Of a stretch of DNA of 64,000 bases, positions 1 through 6,751 are shown one piece after another; the stretch's first letter is position 1; each line of letters begins with the position of its first letter. Below the pieces are notes generated by a model. That model searched no databases and was not told where the DNA came from. It saw only the letters and a program-made list of their open reading frames with translations. This DNA comes from Alistipes timonensis JC136 (GTDB lineage: Bacteria; Bacteroidota; Bacteroidia; Bacteroidales; Rikenellaceae). Where the stretch lies: NCBI RefSeq assembly GCF_900107675.1, contig NZ_FNRI01000003.1, positions 310,001-374,000 on the forward strand, given 5' to 3'. A program made the translations under genes and the position numbers.

Positions 1-1083
1 CAGCGTGAGCATCGTCGCCAGTTTGAATGTCGAACCCGGCTCCATGCTGCGCCCCAGGGCGTAATTCTCGCGTTCGGCGAAAGTCCCGTCGGCATTGCGC
101 CCGAGGTTCACCATCGCCAGGATCTCACCCGTGCGGACCTCCATCACGATCGTCGTACCCCACAAGGCGTTCTGCCGCTCCAACTGGCGTCGCAGGGCCT
201 TGTCGGCCACATCCTGCAGGTCGAGGTCGAGCGTCGTCACCACGTCGTAGCCGTCCACCGGGTCCACATGGTCGCCGCCCGCCACCCGTCCGTAAAATCC
301 GCGGGCGATACGCTGCCGCACAGCCTTGCCGTCGCGTCCGGCCAGCTCCTCGCGGTAAGCCTCCTCGATACCGTAATTACCCTTGTCGCCCGTCAGTCCG
401 ATGGTGCGGCGGGCCAGTTCGCCCTGCGGGTAGATGCGTTCGTCGCGCTCGATGAGCCGGTAGACCATGCCCATATTCCAGTTCAGCAGCGGATAACGCC
501 GGAGCGTCTCCCACTCGGCGAAATCCACTTCCCGGGGGAAGATGTTCACGGGCGTATGGTCGCGGATCGTGTCGTAAATGCGACGTTTGACCCACTCCTC
601 GCCCCGCATGCGGTCCATCATGCGCGAGAACCACCCTTCGGAACGCAGGTAGGAGGTGTCGCGGGCGTTCACCAGCCGGTAGCGGCGGGCGTGTTCGTCG
701 CGGAACTTCTTCGAGTAGGCCGAAGCGGGTTTGTCCCGGAAAAAGGCGGACAGCAGTTTGGCCAGCGAGTCGGCCTGTTCGTGGAATGTTTTGAGCGAAT
801 CGAGTCCGGGCGAAGCGAAGTCGAAGGCGGCCTGATAGCGGAAGATCGACGTGGCCAGCGGTTCGCCGTCGCGCGAAAGGATGCTGCCCCGCTGGGCCGG
901 GATCACCTCCTCGGTGAAGATGCGGCCGGCGAGACGGTCGGCATTGTAAGCCACCTCCGCGCTGAACAGCTGCACCCAGACGAGCCGTGCGAGCACAATG
1001 CCTCCGGCGAGGATGAAAAGCACGTACAGAAGCCTCACCCGCAGCAGGATATCGCTTTTTACCTTCGACCGTTCCTGTTTCAT
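1..1083 (-). CDS. ftsI: Penicillin-binding protein 2 / FtsI transpeptidase, N-terminal part
   Basis: Septal peptidoglycan transpeptidase of the divisome, cut by the left window edge after 361 codons. The start is the ATG at 1081-1083. A single membrane segment lies at about residues 17-40, followed by the PBP dimerisation region with a motif reading AQRGSILSRDG. The fragment ends just after the catalytic SxxK motif, S351-T-F-K354, inside the phrase EPGSTFKLA. The rest of the transpeptidase domain (SxN, KTG) lies outside the window. The gene begins 6 bases after the stop of the ftsL-like gene and belongs to the same minus-strand run rsmH-ftsL-ftsI, the usual order of a division and cell-wall cluster. 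Identification is firm at family level. Confidence 0.93.
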   Translation of the reverse strand, partial: MKQERSKVKSDILLRVRLLYVLFILAGGIVLARLVWVQLFSAEVAYNADRLAGRIFTEEVIPAQRGSILSRDGEPLATSIFRYQAAFDFASPGLDSLKTFHEQADSLAKLLSAFFRDKPASAYSKKFRDEHARRYRLVNARDTSYLRSEGWFSRMMDRMRGEEWVKRRIYDTIRDHTPVNIFPREVDFAEWETLRRYPLLNWNMGMVYRLIERDERIYPQGELARRTIGLTGDKGNYGIEEAYREELAGRDGKAVRQRIARGFYGRVAGGDHVDPVDGYDVVTTLDLDLQDVADKALRRQLERQNALWGTTIVMEVRTGEILAMVNLGRNADGTFAERENYALGRSMEPGSTFKLATMLTL

Positions 1084-1089
1084 CGCCGC

Positions 1090-1605
1090 CTAATTGTCAA
1101 TGATTTCACCCGGAGCGAGCGGGTCGTAGAGTTCGATGCCCCGCGCCTCCAGCTGCCGGACGATGGCCGAATGGGTCGTGCGCTGGTAACGCTGCTCCTG
1201 CAGGCGGATCGAGCGTTCGCGGAGTTTCTGCACGTCGCGTTCGAGGCGCGTGTAGCGCATGTCGAGATGCAGCGACCAGAACATCACCATGATACTCAGG
1301 AAGAACATGCCCGCAATGGTCAGCATGTAGGGGTAATATTTCGAGACGCCCTCGCGCACGAGGATCGAGCCCGAGAACAACTGCCAGAAGGTGCTCGCCC
1401 TGCGGCGGCTCTCCCTGCGTTCGCGTTCCTCGGCTTCGGCGCGCTCTTCGGCCTCCCGCTCCTCGTCGGCACGGATGTCCTCCTCCGCCTCGCCGCGCTC
1501 CATGCGCAGCACTTCGCGGCGCACACGGCGCGCGAACTCCTCCTCCTGCTCGCGGCGGGCCTGCTCCTCGGGGGTTACGGGGTCGAATTCGTGGTCGCGG
1601 TACAT
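1090..1605 (-). CDS. ftsL: FtsL-like cell division protein
   Basis: Small bitopic divisome protein of 171 residues. Residues 1-85 are cytoplasmic and extremely rich in Glu and Arg (many EER/AEE runs), which is long for FtsL. One membrane segment follows at about 92-112 (MLTIAGMFFLSIMVMFW). Then comes a short periplasmic coiled coil (TRLERDVQKLRERSIRLQEQ) and a tail. Size, topology and position between rsmH and ftsI support FtsL, although FtsL proteins are too diverse for sequence motifs. FtsL normally binds FtsB and FtsQ and helps activate FtsWI. The charged N-terminal extension resembles the FtsL-like proteins of other Bacteroidales as I recall them. Confidence 0.85.
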   Translation of the reverse strand: MYRDHEFDPVTPEEQARREQEEEFARRVRREVLRMERGEAEEDIRADEEREAEERAEAEERERRESRRRASTFWQLFSGSILVREGVSKYYPYMLTIAGMFFLSIMVMFWSLHLDMRYTRLERDVQKLRERSIRLQEQRYQRTTHSAIVRQLEARGIELYDPLAPGEIIDN

Positions 1606-1609
1606 CGTA

Positions 1610-2512
1610 TCAGCGTTTTACGGCCGCCCGGAGCTTCGCCGAGCGGGAACGGGGGTTGCGGTCGAGTTCTTCGGCCGAAGGGGTCACGGCCTTGCGTGTC
1701 AGGGCGTCGAACGGCACCTGCGGACGGCCGAAGAAGTCCTTTTCGACCGTCCCCGAGAAATTGCCGCTGCGCATGAAATTCTTCACCAGCCGGTCTTCGA
1801 GCGAGTGGTAGGAGATCACCACCAGCCGCCCGCCGGGTTTCAGCACTTTGAGACTCTGTTCCAGCGCCATTTTCAGCGCCTCCATCTCGCCGTTGACCTC
1901 GATGCGGAGCGCCTGGAAAAGTTTTGTCAGGAATTTGGATTCGTCCTTCCGGGGGGTACAGGGCTTCACCGCCCCGACCAGCTGCGCCGTGGTGGTCACG
2001 GGCTCCGCGGCCCGGGCCTTCACCAGGCAGTTGGCGACCTTCCACGGGGTTTCGATCTCGCCCCAGTCGCCCAGAATGCGGGTCAGCTCCTCCGCGGTAT
2101 AGTTGTTCACGACATCCGCCGCCGTCAGCCGTCCCCGCTGGTTCATGCGCATATCGAGCGGCGCGTCTCCGCGGAACGAAAAGCCCCGTTCGACGGCGTC
2201 GAAATGGTGCGACGAGACGCCGAGGTCGGCCAGGATGCCGTCCACCTCCACGACGCCCCGCAGCCGCAGCGCGCCCCGCAGGAACCGGAAATTGCCCTCC
2301 ACGTAATGAAACCGCGCATCGTCGGGACGGTTCTCCAGCGTGTCGCGGTCCTGGTCGAAGCCATAAAGGCGCCCGTCGGGCCCCAGCTCGGCGAGGATTC
2401 GGCGCGAATGGCCGCCTCCGCCGAAAGTGAGGTCGGCGTAAGTGCCCGCCGGATCGATACCGAGCAGTGCCACAGACTCTTCCAGCAGTACGGGAGTATG
2501 ATATTGAGACAT
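1610..2512 (-). CDS. rsmH: 16S rRNA (cytosine(1402)-N(4))-methyltransferase RsmH (MraW)
   Basis: SAM-dependent methyltransferase that modifies C1402 of 16S rRNA. The 300-residue protein opens with the family-typical MSQYHTPVLLEES, so the ATG at 2510-2512 is preferred over one five codons upstream. The SAM-binding loop reads LTFGGGGHSRRI, followed by the acidic YGFDQDRD. The C-terminal parts YHSLEDRLVKNF and NPRSRSAKLRAA are characteristic. It is first in the minus-strand run rsmH-ftsL-ftsI. mraZ, which usually precedes it, is missing here: only 92 bases separate it from the divergent glsA-like gene. Confidence 0.96.
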   Translation of the reverse strand: MSQYHTPVLLEESVALLGIDPAGTYADLTFGGGGHSRRILAELGPDGRLYGFDQDRDTLENRPDDARFHYVEGNFRFLRGALRLRGVVEVDGILADLGVSSHHFDAVERGFSFRGDAPLDMRMNQRGRLTAADVVNNYTAEELTRILGDWGEIETPWKVANCLVKARAAEPVTTTAQLVGAVKPCTPRKDESKFLTKLFQALRIEVNGEMEALKMALEQSLKVLKPGGRLVVISYHSLEDRLVKNFMRSGNFSGTVEKDFFGRPQVPFDALTRKAVTPSAEELDRNPRSRSAKLRAAVKR

Positions 2513-2573
2513 AACGATTGTTTGCAAAGGTCTATTTGGGTGTAAAGTTAGGGATTTTTCAAAAAAGAATGCC

Positions 2574-2581
2574 TATATTTG
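2574..2581 (+). promoter_or_regulatory. Bacteroidetes -7 promoter box (TATATTTG) for glsAB
   Basis: TATATTTG matches the phylum's TAnnTTTG -7 consensus exactly and lies 23 bases before the chosen start of the acyltransferase gene. A clear TTTG -33 box was not seen. On the other strand a weaker near-match (TAACTTTA, reading from 2550 to 2543) could serve rsmH. Confidence 0.6.
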
Positions 2582-2604
2582 TGATTATAATTTGCGAACA
2601 TTTC

Positions 2605-3432
2605 ATGCCTAAAATCGACATCGGCGCCATACTCAGGAAGAAGGCTCCGCGACTGGCCCGTTGGATTCCGCGTCCGGTTGTGGGCTGGCTGCGCCGGACC
2701 ATTCACGAAAACGAGATAAACTATATCCTCGAACACTACTGGAACCTGCCGCCGCAGGAGTTCATCCGCGCATGCTTCCGCGAATGGCAGGTCACCTATT
2801 CGATCGAGGGACTCGAGAAACTCGACCCCAAAGGACGCTACCTCTTCGCCTCGAACCACCCGTTCGGGGGCATGGACGGCATGATGCTGGCCGACAAGCT
2901 GATCGACCGTTTCGGCGACGCGAGGGTGGTGGTCAACGACCTCCTGATGCACCTCGAACCGCTGCGTCCGCTGTGGATTCCGGTAAACAAGCACGGTTCG
3001 CAGAGCACGGCCTACGCCCGCAAGTTCGACGAGGAGTTCTTCGGCGAGCGGCCGATCCTGACCTTTCCCGCAGGTCTCTGCTCGCGCTGCATCGGCGGCG
3101 AAATCACCGATCCCACGTGGAAAATCAGCTTTCTGAAAAAAGCCTACGCCTCGCAGCGGCAGATCGTCCCGGTCTTCGTCGAAGGCGAACTGTCGAATTT
3201 CTTCTACCGCGTTTACCGTATCCGCAAGGCGCTGGGAATCAAATTCAATATCGAGATGCTGTGGCTGCCCGACGAGATGTTCTCGCAGAAGGGCAAACAC
3301 TTCCGCATCGTCGTCGGCGACCCGATTCCCGTAGCCGACCTGCAACGTTACGGTTCGCTGCACGAACAGACGGAAGAAGTACGCAAAAAAGCGTATTTTT
3401 TGAAAAACAAGCTCGACACCCCGGCAAAGTAG
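2605..3432 (+). CDS. glsA: Glycine-lipid O-acyltransferase (GlsA-like, PlsC family)
   Basis: Membrane-associated acyltransferase of 275 residues. The motif ASNHPFGGMDG is the NHx(5)D form of the PlsC active site seen in the O-acyltransferases of ornithine and glycine lipid synthesis. Further blocks are FPAGLCSRC and the end EVRKKAYFLKNKL. In Bacteroides thetaiotaomicron such a protein (GlsA) works with a GNAT-fold N-acyltransferase (GlsB) to make glycine lipids. Here the GNAT gene follows directly, 28 bases downstream. I chose the ATG at 2605 (MPKIDIGA), because an upstream ATG at 2518 would put the promoter box inside the gene. The exact acyl acceptor is inferred from the gene pair. Confidence 0.85.
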   Translation: MPKIDIGAILRKKAPRLARWIPRPVVGWLRRTIHENEINYILEHYWNLPPQEFIRACFREWQVTYSIEGLEKLDPKGRYLFASNHPFGGMDGMMLADKLIDRFGDARVVVNDLLMHLEPLRPLWIPVNKHGSQSTAYARKFDEEFFGERPILTFPAGLCSRCIGGEITDPTWKISFLKKAYASQRQIVPVFVEGELSNFFYRVYRIRKALGIKFNIEMLWLPDEMFSQKGKHFRIVVGDPIPVADLQRYGSLHEQTEEVRKKAYFLKNKLDTPAK

Positions 3433-3444
3433 CGGTAAAATTGG

Positions 3445-3452
3445 TATTTTTG
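3445..3452 (+). promoter_or_regulatory. Possible internal -7 box (TATTTTTG) before glsB
   Basis: TATTTTTG matches TAnnTTTG and ends 8 bases before the glsB start. If active, it would give glsB an almost leaderless transcript of its own. No convincing -33 element was found, so this may be chance. Confidence 0.3.
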
Positions 3453-3460
3453 CCCCGTCT

Positions 3461-4468
3461 ATGGAACAGAAAGAGATGGCCCCCATTATAGCACCCGTCG
3501 ACCGGGAGTCGCTGCTCGCGGAACTGACACCCGCCCGCAAGATGCGCGACACGAACAAGGCAGGCAACGAAATCTACATCTTCGCAGCCTCGGAATGCCC
3601 TGCGCTGATGCGCGAGGTGGGACGCCTGCGCGAAGTCGCCTTCCGAGGCGCCGGGGGCGGCACGGGACAGGAGGTGGACATCGACGAGGAGGACCTCGCC
3701 GGCGACGGCTACTACCAGCTGATCGTCTGGGACCCTGCGGCGCAGGAGATCATCGGCGGCTACCGCTTCATCGTCTGCACCACGCCCAATCCCCGCCATC
3801 TCTCGACCGAACACTATTTCCGTTTCAGCGAACGCTTCCGCCAGAAATTCCTGCCCCGGACCATCGAGCTGGGGCGTTCGTTCGTGCAGCCCGCCTACCA
3901 GGCCCGCGGCAATGCCAAAAGCATCTATGCGCTGGACAACCTCTGGGACGGACTCGGGGCGCTGATCGTGCTGAATCCCAAGGCCAAATACCTCTTCGGC
4001 AAGGTCACGATGTACACCTCTTACAAATCGGTGGCGCGCAACGCGCTGATCTGGTTCCTGCGCCGTTACTTCCCCGACCGCGACAAGCTGGTGGAGGGCA
4101 TCCACCCGATCGACCTCGACCTCGACGATCCCTACTACGAGGAGCTGTTCTGCGGCGCAACCTACATGGAGAACTACCGCATCCTGATCCAGCAGATCCG
4201 CGAATTCAACGAAAATATCCCGCCGCTTATCAACGCCTATATGAACCTTTCGCCCACGATGCGGGTCTTCGACACGGTGTCGAATCCCGATTTCGGCGGG
4301 GTGGAGGAGACGGGCATCCTGGTCACGATCCGGGACATCTATCCCGAGAAGCGCCTGCGCTATACCCGCTGGCAGGGGTGGAGGGCCAACCTCAAACACC
4401 GCCGGGAGGAGTTCAGCGAACACCTGCGCGAACACCTCGAACGGATGAAGAAAAAGCGGAACGCCTGA
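3461..4468 (+). CDS. glsB: Glycine-lipid N-acyltransferase (GlsB-like GNAT / hemolysin family)
   Basis: A 335-residue GNAT-fold N-acyltransferase of the OlsB/GlsB ('hemolysin') type. It would transfer an acyl chain from acyl-ACP to the amino group of glycine, giving the N-acyl glycine that the preceding O-acyltransferase esterifies. Visible family features are REVAFRGAGGGTGQEVDIDEED, GGYRFIVC, and the conserved TIELGRSFVQPAYQ. GSK-type or transmembrane segments are absent, as expected for a cytosolic or peripheral enzyme. The C-terminus is strongly basic and charged (LERMKKKRNA). It is co-directional with glsA. Glycine rather than ornithine as the substrate is inferred from the taxon and gene order. 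Confidence 0.86.
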   Translation: MEQKEMAPIIAPVDRESLLAELTPARKMRDTNKAGNEIYIFAASECPALMREVGRLREVAFRGAGGGTGQEVDIDEEDLAGDGYYQLIVWDPAAQEIIGGYRFIVCTTPNPRHLSTEHYFRFSERFRQKFLPRTIELGRSFVQPAYQARGNAKSIYALDNLWDGLGALIVLNPKAKYLFGKVTMYTSYKSVARNALIWFLRRYFPDRDKLVEGIHPIDLDLDDPYYEELFCGATYMENYRILIQQIREFNENIPPLINAYMNLSPTMRVFDTVSNPDFGGVEETGILVTIRDIYPEKRLRYTRWQGWRANLKHRREEFSEHLREHLERMKKKRNA

Positions 4469-4483
4469 GCGCTCCGCTTTTTT
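4451..4483 (+). terminator. Intrinsic terminator of glsAB
   Basis: The stem AAAGCGGA / TCCGCTTT overlaps the last codons of glsB and runs into a T tract at 4478-4483, a standard rho-independent terminator. Confidence 0.75.
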
Positions 4484-4617
4484 GATGCATGCCCCCGGAG
4501 TAGTCATTTCTTCCACAAAAATAGTCCGATCGGCCTGAATCTTGCATTTGCAATGCAGTAATCCCCGGGCGAACGCATTTAGCAAAAAGTACTGAAAACC
4601 CAAATACATCTCCTGAT

Positions 4618-6135
4618 ATGAAACGACTATTTCGCCTTTTCCTGATGTTCACCCTCCTGACAGGAGCGTGGGCCTGCTCCGACGACAAGACTTCGGAGGT
4701 CCGCATCAACGACGGCGCCGAATTCCTTTCGCTCGACTACCTGGCCCGCAGCGGAAAAATCACCGTAAACGCCCCGGCACCGTGGACCGTCATCCTCTCG
4801 GCAGGGAGCTACGGCGGGGACGAGCGGCCCGACTGGGTGACCCTCTCCGCAGAAGAGGGACCCGAAGGATATTCCGAAATCGACGTGACTTTCGCCGCGA
4901 ATCCGGGCCCTGCCCGCAGCGCGCTGCTGCTTTTCATCTGCAACGGAAAGACCTCCGTCTTCACCCTCTCGCAGAGCGCCAAAGACACGGGATTCGACTC
5001 CCCGGACTACTATTTCTACGCCGCATTCGGCACGATGCCGGCCCTCTATTCGGGCCTGCACCTGCTCTCGCACGACAAACCGAGCTACTTCTTCTACGAG
5101 CGTCCCCAGACCTACGACCCGGAGTTGTTCCCGGACTACGCCACGGTTTTCACCGCCGCGAACCCCAACGCCGGAGCCACGACCGAGGAGATTTACGCAA
5201 TGAGCGAGCAGATGAAACGCCGCATTCTGGAGATCAACGCCGAAGACCCCACGGCCGTATTCGGGCTCTATGTCACCGACCTGGCCTGCCGGGCGGGCTA
5301 TGACTGGTTCGTCGAGCAGGGTATCGACTCGGCCCGCGTGAAGGTGACGATGCTCTCCGACGGCACGGGCACCTACAACAACTTCTATAAATTTTTCGGC
5401 GATCCGGCCACGGCCGAGCAGAACTGGAACGACTACGCCGCCCGGGTCGAGGCCCTCGACTGGAACCACGGCGGCCGTTATCCCGAGACCCGCGCCCCGC
5501 AGGACCTCGTTTCCGACGAGTGGATCGCCTACCTCTCGACGCGCCCCAACTACCGGCTGATGCTCCAAAACGCCTCCCTGATGGAGTCGTCGGGGCCCTT
5601 CATGACCCAAAAGCTGGCCGAGATGAAGATGGAGAGCGTCCAGCCCTACGAACTGCTGACGGCCCTCCCGGAAGAGGCCAAGAAGGAGTTCTACCGCATG
5701 GCCAACTTCGACTATGACCGGTTCAAAGCCCTGTTCGACGCCTCGCCGAAAGGCAATCTCATCATCCTCGGCACGAGCCACACCACCGACGAGAGCCGCC
5801 AACAGCAGGCCGCTTACGTCCGGCGCATCATGGACCAGTACGGCAGCGAATACGACGTGTTCTTCAAACCCCACCCGGCGGACAACTCGTCGTCCGACTA
5901 CGAAGAGCGGTTCCCGGGACTGACGCTCCTGCCGGGACAGATGCCGTTCGAGATCTTCGTCTGGTCGCTGCTCGACGAGGTGAACCTCATCGGCGGCTAT
6001 CCCTCGACGACGTTCCTCTCGTTGCCGCTCGACAAGGTCGGATTCCTCTTTGCGACCGACGCCGCGAGCCTTCCCCGGCCGCTGAACCTGCTCTTCAGCG
6101 ACGCCCCGAACGTGGAGTGGATGCAGCAGCCGTGA
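4618..6135 (+). CDS. Lipoprotein with BACON domain and GT80-like sialyltransferase domain
   Basis: A 505-residue lipoprotein with the signal MKRLFRLFLMFTLLTGAWAC and lipidation expected at C20. Residues about 27-121 form a BACON beta-sandwich (APWTVIL, PDWVTLS, ANPGPARSALLLF, FTLSQSA). Residues about 130-505 resemble the GT80 sialyltransferases of Pasteurella and Photobacterium. The match includes an SDGTG motif whose D248 corresponds to the catalytic base of the D-D-G motif, KPHP with H419 as the general acid, PFEIF with E455, and GYPSTTFLSLP with S463/T464 at the CMP-phosphate site. The end VEWMQQP also resembles the family. Photobacterium GT80 enzymes also carry a lipoprotein signal and an Ig-like domain. 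Activity and donor sugar are unproven, and the alignment is from memory. Confidence 0.72.
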   Translation: MKRLFRLFLMFTLLTGAWACSDDKTSEVRINDGAEFLSLDYLARSGKITVNAPAPWTVILSAGSYGGDERPDWVTLSAEEGPEGYSEIDVTFAANPGPARSALLLFICNGKTSVFTLSQSAKDTGFDSPDYYFYAAFGTMPALYSGLHLLSHDKPSYFFYERPQTYDPELFPDYATVFTAANPNAGATTEEIYAMSEQMKRRILEINAEDPTAVFGLYVTDLACRAGYDWFVEQGIDSARVKVTMLSDGTGTYNNFYKFFGDPATAEQNWNDYAARVEALDWNHGGRYPETRAPQDLVSDEWIAYLSTRPNYRLMLQNASLMESSGPFMTQKLAEMKMESVQPYELLTALPEEAKKEFYRMANFDYDRFKALFDASPKGNLIILGTSHTTDESRQQQAAYVRRIMDQYGSEYDVFFKPHPADNSSSDYEERFPGLTLLPGQMPFEIFVWSLLDEVNLIGGYPSTTFLSLPLDKVGFLFATDAASLPRPLNLLFSDAPNVEWMQQP

Positions 6136-6152
6136 CGCACGGCCGCGGACGA

Positions 6153-6191
6153 ACGAACGGCGCCTTCCGACAGTCGGAGGGCGCCGTTCGT
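6153..6191 (+). terminator. Long hairpin after the GT80-like gene
   Basis: An 18-base stem (ACGAACGGCGCC with TTCCGA, one G-T pair) closes a CAG loop 17 bases after the stop codon. There is no T tract, so it may act as a factor-dependent terminator or as a 3' end stabiliser. Confidence 0.55.
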
Positions 6192-6243
6192 CGGATATGG
6201 AGTGCGGCACATCGGAACGGAGCACGACAAGCGCCCCGCCGCC

Positions 6244-6272
6244 AAAAAAATACCCCGCCCGAAGGCAGGGTA
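6244..6272 (-). terminator. Intrinsic terminator of the small secreted protein gene
   Basis: Read on the minus strand, TACCCTGCC-TTCG-GGCGGGGTA forms a stable stem with a TTCG tetraloop followed by seven Ts. It lies 43 bases after the stop of the 69-residue secreted protein. Confidence 0.8.
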
Positions 6273-6314
6273 CCAGGCAAACAATCGTTTAACTAAATGA
6301 TTCCGGACAGACGG

Positions 6315-6524
6315 CTATCGAATGAACATGTCATAGGTCAGGCCCTCGGTCTTCTCCGTCTTTTCGGGCTCGTCCTTCTTCGTCGGTTCCGACTTCTCAT
6401 CGGGCTTCTGCTCGGGTGCGGGATTCTCCTGCTTCGGAGCTTCGGGCTGTTCGGGCTGCTGGGCAAATGCCATACCGCCGGCCATCATCATCATCGCGGC
6501 CATCATTACAACTGTCTTTTTCAT
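6315..6524 (-). CDS. Small secreted Pro/Glu/Lys-rich protein
   Basis: A 69-residue protein of unknown function. It has a clear signal peptide (MKKTVVMMAAMMMMAGGMAFA with likely cleavage before QQ). The mature part of about 48 residues is low-complexity, made mostly of P, E, K and Q with short PEQPEAPKQ-like repeats, and probably disordered. A good terminator follows it, which supports a real gene. No TAnnTTTG box was found upstream. Instead, a 19-base palindrome sits about 190 bases before the start, next to the gene for an NtrC-type activator, so it may be a target of that regulator. Confidence 0.6.
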   Translation of the reverse strand: MKKTVVMMAAMMMMAGGMAFAQQPEQPEAPKQENPAPEQKPDEKSEPTKKDEPEKTEKTEGLTYDMFIR

Positions 6525-6714
6525 AGCTTTAAGAATTAGTGGTTAAACTTCATTTTCTCAGTTCTGCGGTTTGTTTCCATTCCGTTTCTGTTCTTTTGAA
6601 GTTCAAGCCGTATGCCATGCAGGCAGAAAACAGACAACGCACTGTATTTCAACGGGAAATACAATGTGCCAAAAATCCGGGACATGTGGAAAAAGTGTGG
6701 AACCGGAGTGCGGA

Positions 6715-6733
6715 GTGTGGAATAATTCCACAC
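6715..6733. promoter_or_regulatory. 19-base palindrome GTGTGGAATAATTCCACAC, possible activator site
   Basis: A near-perfect inverted repeat in the 227-base gap between the NtrC-type regulator gene and the small secreted protein gene. It lies about 190 bases upstream of the latter's start, a typical distance for a sigma-54 enhancer. Related half-sites (GTGTGGAA, GGAGTG) occur next to it. The rest of this gap holds nothing recognisable. Confidence 0.4.
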
Positions 6734-6751
6734 CCGGAGTGTAGAACGGCG

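Noticed and set aside
268..1776. A 502-codon open frame on the plus strand
   Set aside because: It runs antisense to ftsI, ftsL and rsmH, whose protein motifs are certain. Long antisense frames are expected at this GC content.
6657..6672. Sigma-54 promoter upstream of the small secreted protein gene
   Set aside because: A -24 like TTGGCAC exists, but the GC required ten bases after the GG is TT.
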